A DNA stretch of 64,000 bases, from assembly GCF_047948215.1 (NCBI RefSeq), contig NC_134464.1, positions 4,970,001 to 5,034,000 on the forward strand. The letters run 5' to 3'. Below are positions 61,649 to 64,000 of this stretch, one piece after another. A program made the position numbers and the translations under genes. Under the pieces are notes generated by a model that saw nothing but the letters and a program-made list of their open reading frames with translations, did not search any database and had not been told where the DNA came from. This DNA is from Lycorma delicatula (taxonomy: Eukaryota > Arthropoda > Insecta > Hemiptera > Fulgoridae). Each line of letters begins with the position of its first letter. Position 1 is the stretch's first letter.

Positions 61649-64000
61649 TACTTTACCTTATCTATAGGAAATCTATTTTACGCGTATTTTTTTATCAGTA
61701 AGATTTCAAGTAGCGAAATTAGAATAGCTCCGTTTATCGGATGCGCAGAAGTTCGCCGCCGAAATATTAATCTAAAATCAGTTTTTTAATGGTGTTTTTT
61801 CCTTGTTTTTTAATTGCGTATCGTCTTGTGTTCTGAATGATCTGATGGTACTCGTAATTTTTTATCGCGACAGAAAACTTTAAAAGATACTTATATTTTT
61901 TGTGCGTGAATCCAGATGACTAAAACTTGCGATATGTATTTTTTTTAAATCGTAACTGAAACTCTCGATTTGTTACTACGAATATTCTCGATTCGACTTG
62001 GAAATTTCGTTCGCGTTACTAGGTTTTAAGCGAAGCGGTAGCGGTGAATTTCGTTCTGTTTAATAAAGCCGTAATATTTTTGTTTGCTATACGAGTATGT
62101 AAAATAGAACGTTTGATATGCCCTAACAAAGGCTAACGATATTATACTTGTAACAAGCAAACAAAATTTTTTGTAAAATACTACATTGAAACAGCGGACC
62201 GGTGGTAGACGTCTACCTGTCTGATGCACAGTCCTTTCCCAACGATGTTATTATTATATATTGTATCGGGAAGGATAGTAACTGTTGCACGCTATTCTAA
62301 AACGTCGTTTGATTTTATGTCGTTTATGTCAAACAACAATTTTAGATAAGAAACAACAAAGTTTCAAACTGACAGTTTTGACTTATATAACAATAATTTG
62401 ATATAAACACCTTGACAAAACTTAAGTTTGTGAATATATATATACATACATACAAAGTTTGTTATCTATCTCCCAAGATGTTTATATTAACTTTACTATA
62501 TAGGCTGCACAATAAGTTTCAAATAAGTTATGAAAGATCGGTTCTATTAGGTTATAATTAAAAGGAATCGTATTATAGCGTAAAGAAAATTATTATTTTA
62601 TTTATTTTTTTTATAAATCTATTCGTATATAAAAATTTACTTCCTACAAATTTTAGTAAAGCATACGCCTCTAATAGACTTGTATTTGATGCATTATTTT
62701 GGTTCGGTATGACATTAATTTTCCAAAGTAGTTTATTATGTTCGTGTTCATATACCGGAAACATCGGATAATCGAGACTTTATTTAAATATATTTTTAAT
62801 ATTATTTGTTTTACCGGCTTGGAAAAATTAATAGCGTTGCAGAAAAAAGGTAAAACTATGAAAGATGGCTACATAAAATTTTTTTTTTTAATATATTTTT
62901 AAATTACCGATTAACTAGAACCGCTTGTATCTTTTTTTTTTCTCTAAAAATAGATGAAATTATAGATACACGGTGTACGATTTATCTAGATTACTAATTA
63001 ATAGTGTAAAAACCCAGTACAAATTTTTTTACGTTAATAATATAGGAAATAGAAAAGCGATCGTATAGTTTTTCTTTTATGTATTTCTGATCTTAGCGTA
63101 TGAAAAATTATAAATAACTGCATAACGCGGGAATTTTATATCGCATAAACTATAATCTTTCGTAGTATCTAGTCGATGTCTCCTTTAACGTACTTCCACA
63201 TATCTTAATTTTGCGGATACCCTAAAGTTTTTCAGAAAATTTGGGTCTGCTCCCAGGCGGTGTTTTTAATATCTGGAAGAACAAGCATCTTAAAACGGTA
63301 TAAAAACGTTTATAAATAATGCGTCGCACCCGCCTCGGGTAGAGATGTACTGATCTCGCCAGGAATTATGCGGCTGCGTTTGTGTTACTCGAAGCGTTTC
63401 TTTTTGTGGATTATCGGTGGTTCCTGGCGTGTCGATCGTCTTTCTTTTTACTGTAGCCCTAAATCTTTTTATCAATATTTTGTAATTTTGGCTAAACTTT
63501 GATAAGATCCTCGTTGAGGATTTGAGGACCGGAATAGCGTTCCTTTAATTTTTATATTTACGTTTTGAAAACAGATTTACCTGTAGATTCCCTAATATTT
63601 TTATCCGGTGGCTCGATTAAAATCACACGTGTAGCGAGTGCTTATCCGGTTAAGCCCTTATTCCGTTTTAATTCGCGTAGAATATTTCTTTTTGAAATTA
63701 TCTTAAATAATCTTTCGCGTAACTTAAAAGTTTAATATTTATTTTAAACGGTTTCCTGCAATACGATCTTGTCCGATACGCATAACGATAAAAATAATTT
63801 TTGTATATATCGAATTTTGATTTTAAGAAAATTCTGTCGAGTAGAAAAATACGTTCTGATAATATTCGATCGGGTGTAGATAAGATTCTGATAAATTAAA
63901 TCGTAACTATCAAAATCGAGTATTAATGTGGATGTTTGAGTATCGATTAAAAGATGAACTTCAAATAAGGATGTGATTTTAATTAAGTTTCCGACGAAGT
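61649..64000. other. AT-rich DNA, nothing recognised
   Basis: No supported gene. The 61-codon minus frame 63290-63475 lies in a CG-richer patch but shows no motif or convincing splice sites. Confidence 0.45.

Noticed and set aside
63290..63475. Candidate host exon on minus strand
   Set aside because: The composition is slightly CG-rich and polar, but there are no convincing acceptor/donor sites and no recognisable motif.

Overview
The window reads as intergenic or intronic DNA from a large, AT-rich animal genome, most likely an insect. That rests on very long stretches without coding potential, abundant AT and AC microsatellites, tRNA-derived SINEs, and degraded arthropod-type transposons (mariner-like, hAT-like, Helitron-like, non-LTR retroposons). 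A hemipteran (for example planthopper-like) source is my inference and was not tested. CG dinucleotides look frequent for such AT-rich DNA, suggesting weak CpG depletion. I found no intact protein-coding host gene, rRNA, functional tRNA or CRISPR array. All open frames of 60-125 codons either lie inside decayed mobile elements or look like chance.

Layout. 0-1 kb: frame-shifted fossil of an uncharacterised, multicopy arthropod protein family. 1-11 kb: mostly unannotatable AT-rich DNA with one SINE, an (AT)n array and a hairpin cluster near 10.3 kb. 11.2-12.5 kb: a non-LTR retroposon tail next to an antisense Helitron Rep fragment. 14.8-17.2 kb: a SINE, a CG-rich block and a G/C-rich repeat. 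18.4-19.4 kb: a degenerate mariner-superfamily transposase of the DUF4817-associated type. 22.6-23.9 kb: first copy of a fold-back element family; further copies lie at 31.3, 41.4 and 49.2 kb. 24.4-28.4 kb: SINEs, an 0.85-kb hAT-like element with a near-perfect 8-bp target duplication, and a short hairpin-ended element. 32.6-32.9 kb: a SINE abutting a reverse-transcriptase fossil. 38.1-39.3 and 47.6-48.4 kb: two related mariner-like elements, both inactivated. 40.1-40.8 kb: a retroposon tail split by an (AC)n tract. 46.1 and 53.5 kb: two copies of a second SINE family. 53.0-55.1 kb: another retroposon tail, SINEs and a charged-repeat coding fossil. 55-64 kb: largely featureless, with a double hairpin at 57.9 kb and a hairpin at 61.6 kb.

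The elements do not form a pathway; the window is a record of layered insertions. The most interesting items are the four-copy fold-back family carrying a conserved CRE-like palindrome (TGACGTCA), the two SINE families with different heads but a shared 3' tail, and the perfect hairpins at 10.3 and 57.9 kb. I see no evidence of a novel functional gene system.
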